Source: Pseudomonadota bacterium (lineage in GTDB: Bacteria; Myxococcota; Polyangia; GCA-2747355; JACKDQ01). Taken from it: a stretch of DNA of 6,284 nucleotides. Position numbers and translations under genes: made by a program. Location: NCBI GenBank assembly GCA_030591195.1, contig JAUVBO010000184.1:1-6284 (forward strand). Reading direction: 5' to 3'. The notes under the pieces were generated by a model, which was given only the letters and a program-made list of their open reading frames with translations, made no database searches and was not told where the DNA came from. Every line of letters begins with the position of its first letter. Within the stretch, counting starts at the first letter, position 1. This document shows positions 4,765 through 6,284 of this stretch, in pieces.

Positions 4765-6117
4765 TCAGGCGGGCTGCTGCTGGACCACCTCGTCGAAGGC
4801 CAGGCCCTCGCTGGCGATCTCGCGCAGCACCGGTTCGTAGATCGATCGATGGGTCGGGATGCGGGACCCGGTGAGCGACAGCTCGCCCGCGAGCAGCAGC
4901 TTGACCGCGATCGCCGTCGGCAGCCCGACGGTCCGCGCCATCGCGGTGAAGCCCGTCGGGTGCGGATCGCCGCGGACGACCATGGTCGAGGTCGCCAGCC
5001 GCCGGGCGCCGTCCTCACCGGCGATCTCGAGCTCGTGCTGCAGGATCACCATGTCCCGCATCCCCTCGAGCAGCGGCAGCTTGTGGTTGAGCACGTGGAC
5101 CAGCATGTCGACGGCCGTCTCGCCCTCGCAGCCGATCGGCTCGTCGGACAGCAGCCCGAGCCAGCGCAGGTTCTCCATGATCTGGCCCGTCGGGCTGATC
5201 CGTAGGAAGCGCGCCAGCCGCTGCTCGATCCGCGGGTCGTCGATGTTCAGCGGCAGGAACATCTCGACCACCTCGCGGTAGCTGCGCCGGCCAAGCTCGG
5301 GGATCCGCAGGGTCTCGTTTGACAGGCCGAGGCGGACGATCTGGGCCCAGGTCTCGCTCCAGCCGGGGTAGCGGAGGGTGCCGCGGATCATCGTCTCGAC
5401 CTGCTCGAGACCGAAGGACCGCATGTAGGACAGCGAGTCGCGGTTCGGGTAGGCCTCGAGGGTCCCGACGCCCGGGACGTCCACCGACCAGGTGTGGTGG
5501 AAGACGTGGTGGAAGGCGACGATCTTGATCTTGTTGCCCTGCATGTACTGGGCGCCGGCCTCACCGGCCATCGCCACGTTGCGCGGGTTCCAGGTGATCG
5601 CGTAGCGCAGCGGGCCCATCTCCTGATCCGGCGCCGGGATGCCGCTGCCGTAGGAGCGAAAGCCGACGATCCGTCCACCAGCGGCGGTCACGCGATCGAT
5701 CATCGCCATCGCCGACATGTGATCGAGCCCGGGGTCGAGCCCGAGCTCGGACAGCAGCAGCACGCCCTTGCGATGGGCGTCCTGGTCGAGGGCCCGCAGG
5801 TCGGCGTCGCGGTAGGAGACCGACAGCATGTGCCGCCCGTGGGCGACGCAGTCCCAGGCCACCAGGTGCTGGTGGGCCGGCAGCAGCATGTTGATCACCA
5901 CGTCGGACTTTGCGATCAGCGTCGAGCGCAGGGCCGAGTCGTTGACGTCGAACTGCACCGCGCTGCCCCGCGGATGCTTGCCCACCGCCGCCTCGGCGAC
6001 GCCGAGCTCGAGGTCGGCGACGGTGACGAACCCGTCGAGCTCGGTGGACAGCTCGAGCAGGTGGTGGATCAAATAGGATGCGCTCAGCCCGGCCCCGAGC
6101 ACGAGTACCTGCTTCAA
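4765..6117 (-). CDS. Saccharopine dehydrogenase, glutamate-forming (LYS9/SDH type), TTG start
   Basis: This 450-residue enzyme (yeast LYS9 is 446) should interconvert saccharopine with glutamate plus 2-aminoadipate semialdehyde in the cytoplasm. An N-terminal Rossmann fold shows KQVLVLGAGLSASYL (2-16, GxGxxA), followed by VVINMLLP (73-80). The LYS9 signatures SELGLDPGLDHM (123-134), GIPAPD (159-164), YPNRDS (223-228), ETMIRGTLRYPGW (241-253) and MARTVGLPTAIAVKL (394-408) follow. I place the start at TTG 6117-6115: AGGAG stands 8 nt upstream and the Rossmann strand begins immediately. A longer frame from ATG-less or distant starts (to 6219) would add an Arg-rich segment that covers a strong hairpin. 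Asp35 at the end of the second strand suggests NAD rather than NADP, unlike LYS9, which has CRT there. The AlaDh/PNT-fold gene follows after 54 nt, probably in one operon; together they resemble the two halves of animal and plant LKR-SDH. Other family members (carboxynorspermidine or homospermidine enzymes) fit the motifs less well. Confidence 0.87.
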   Translation of the reverse strand: MKQVLVLGAGLSASYLIHHLLELSTELDGFVTVADLELGVAEAAVGKHPRGSAVQFDVNDSALRSTLIAKSDVVINMLLPAHQHLVAWDCVAHGRHMLSVSYRDADLRALDQDAHRKGVLLLSELGLDPGLDHMSAMAMIDRVTAAGGRIVGFRSYGSGIPAPDQEMGPLRYAITWNPRNVAMAGEAGAQYMQGNKIKIVAFHHVFHHTWSVDVPGVGTLEAYPNRDSLSYMRSFGLEQVETMIRGTLRYPGWSETWAQIVRLGLSNETLRIPELGRRSYREVVEMFLPLNIDDPRIEQRLARFLRISPTGQIMENLRWLGLLSDEPIGCEGETAVDMLVHVLNHKLPLLEGMRDMVILQHELEIAGEDGARRLATSTMVVRGDPHPTGFTAMARTVGLPTAIAVKLLLAGELSLTGSRIPTHRSIYEPVLREIASEGLAFDEVVQQQPA

Positions 6118-6185
6118 TGGTGATGCTCCTGTGATGTTCGCGCGCCGAGGGATACTCCCAGATGCGCTCTCCAAGTTCACCCACC

Positions 6186-6217
6186 GGCGGCGCGCCGCGT
6201 ACCGGAGGCGCGCCGCC
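6186..6217 (-). repeat. Perfect 11-bp GC-rich inverted repeat in the leader of the SDH-type gene
   Basis: GGCGGCGCGCC (6186-6196) and GGCGCGCCGCC (6207-6217) are exact inverse complements around a 10-nt loop. The repeat ends 69 nt before the TTG start at 6117. With no T-run after it on either strand it is not a standard terminator. It could end an upstream transcript, act as an attenuator in the leader, or be a binding site. Further upstream on the minus strand, TTGACC (6261-6266) is a good -35 match, but I find no acceptable -10 at 16-18 bp, so I do not call a promoter. The rest of 6118-6284 holds nothing else I recognise. Confidence 0.5.
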
Positions 6218-6284
6218 ACCAGAGCTATCGCGGCAGGATCGAGTGTTCTTTACATCGTCAGGTCAAACGGGGATACTTCGCGTC

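Noticed and set aside
3556..6233. The 12-mer GAGCTATCGCGG occurs at 3556-3567 and at 6222-6233, flanking the two-gene operon
   Set aside because: About one repeated 12-mer is expected by chance in a window this long, and the flanking bases do not match. No evidence for an attachment site or transposon ends.

Overview
This is a high-GC bacterial window in which every gene I can support lies on the minus strand. The base composition, the strong G/C bias at third codon positions (it produces long spurious ORFs on the opposite strand), and a lipoprotein with an acidic Asp/Ser/Thr/Gly linker followed by a proline run suggest a Myxococcota-like (former deltaproteobacterial) organism. That placement is inference from style; no taxonomic marker gene is present.

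Layout in the direction of transcription, from high to low coordinates. (1) 6284-6118 is a leader region with a perfect 11-bp GC-rich inverted repeat. (2) 6117-4765 encodes a saccharopine dehydrogenase (glutamate-forming, LYS9/SDH type) that starts at TTG. (3) 4710-3571, after a 54-nt gap, encodes an AlaDh/PNT-fold dehydrogenase of the N5-(carboxyethyl)ornithine synthase / lysine-ketoglutarate reductase group. These two genes probably form an operon. (4) 3570-3151 is a 420-nt, relatively AT-rich non-coding region with three TAACGG repeats spaced 17-18 bp apart and a GTTAATTAAC palindrome. (5) 3150-1750 encodes a lipid-anchored amino-acid-type ABC substrate-binding protein, followed by a strong 10-bp hairpin. 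(6) 1461-322 encodes a complete AsnA-type aspartate-ammonia ligase. (7) 189-1 holds the first 63 codons of a second, paralogous AsnA, cut by the window edge.

Taken together, the genes look like an amino-acid / nitrogen metabolism neighbourhood. The first pair resembles a split version of the animal and plant bifunctional enzyme LKR-SDH: lysine plus 2-oxoglutarate to saccharopine, then to glutamate plus 2-aminoadipate semialdehyde. The binding protein could capture an amino acid. The tandem AsnA enzymes would use ammonia and aspartate to make asparagine, or a related amide. That the genes work as one pathway is inference from adjacency only; the 288-nt and 420-nt gaps suggest at least three transcription units.

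I do not see a mobile element, CRISPR array, tRNA, rRNA or defence system. The observations most worth a second look are the tandem AsnA pair with a 30-bp perfect nucleotide repeat at their 5' ends, the split LKR/SDH-like pair with an Asp where the NADP-type homologue has none, and several unexplained repeat structures in the intergenic regions.
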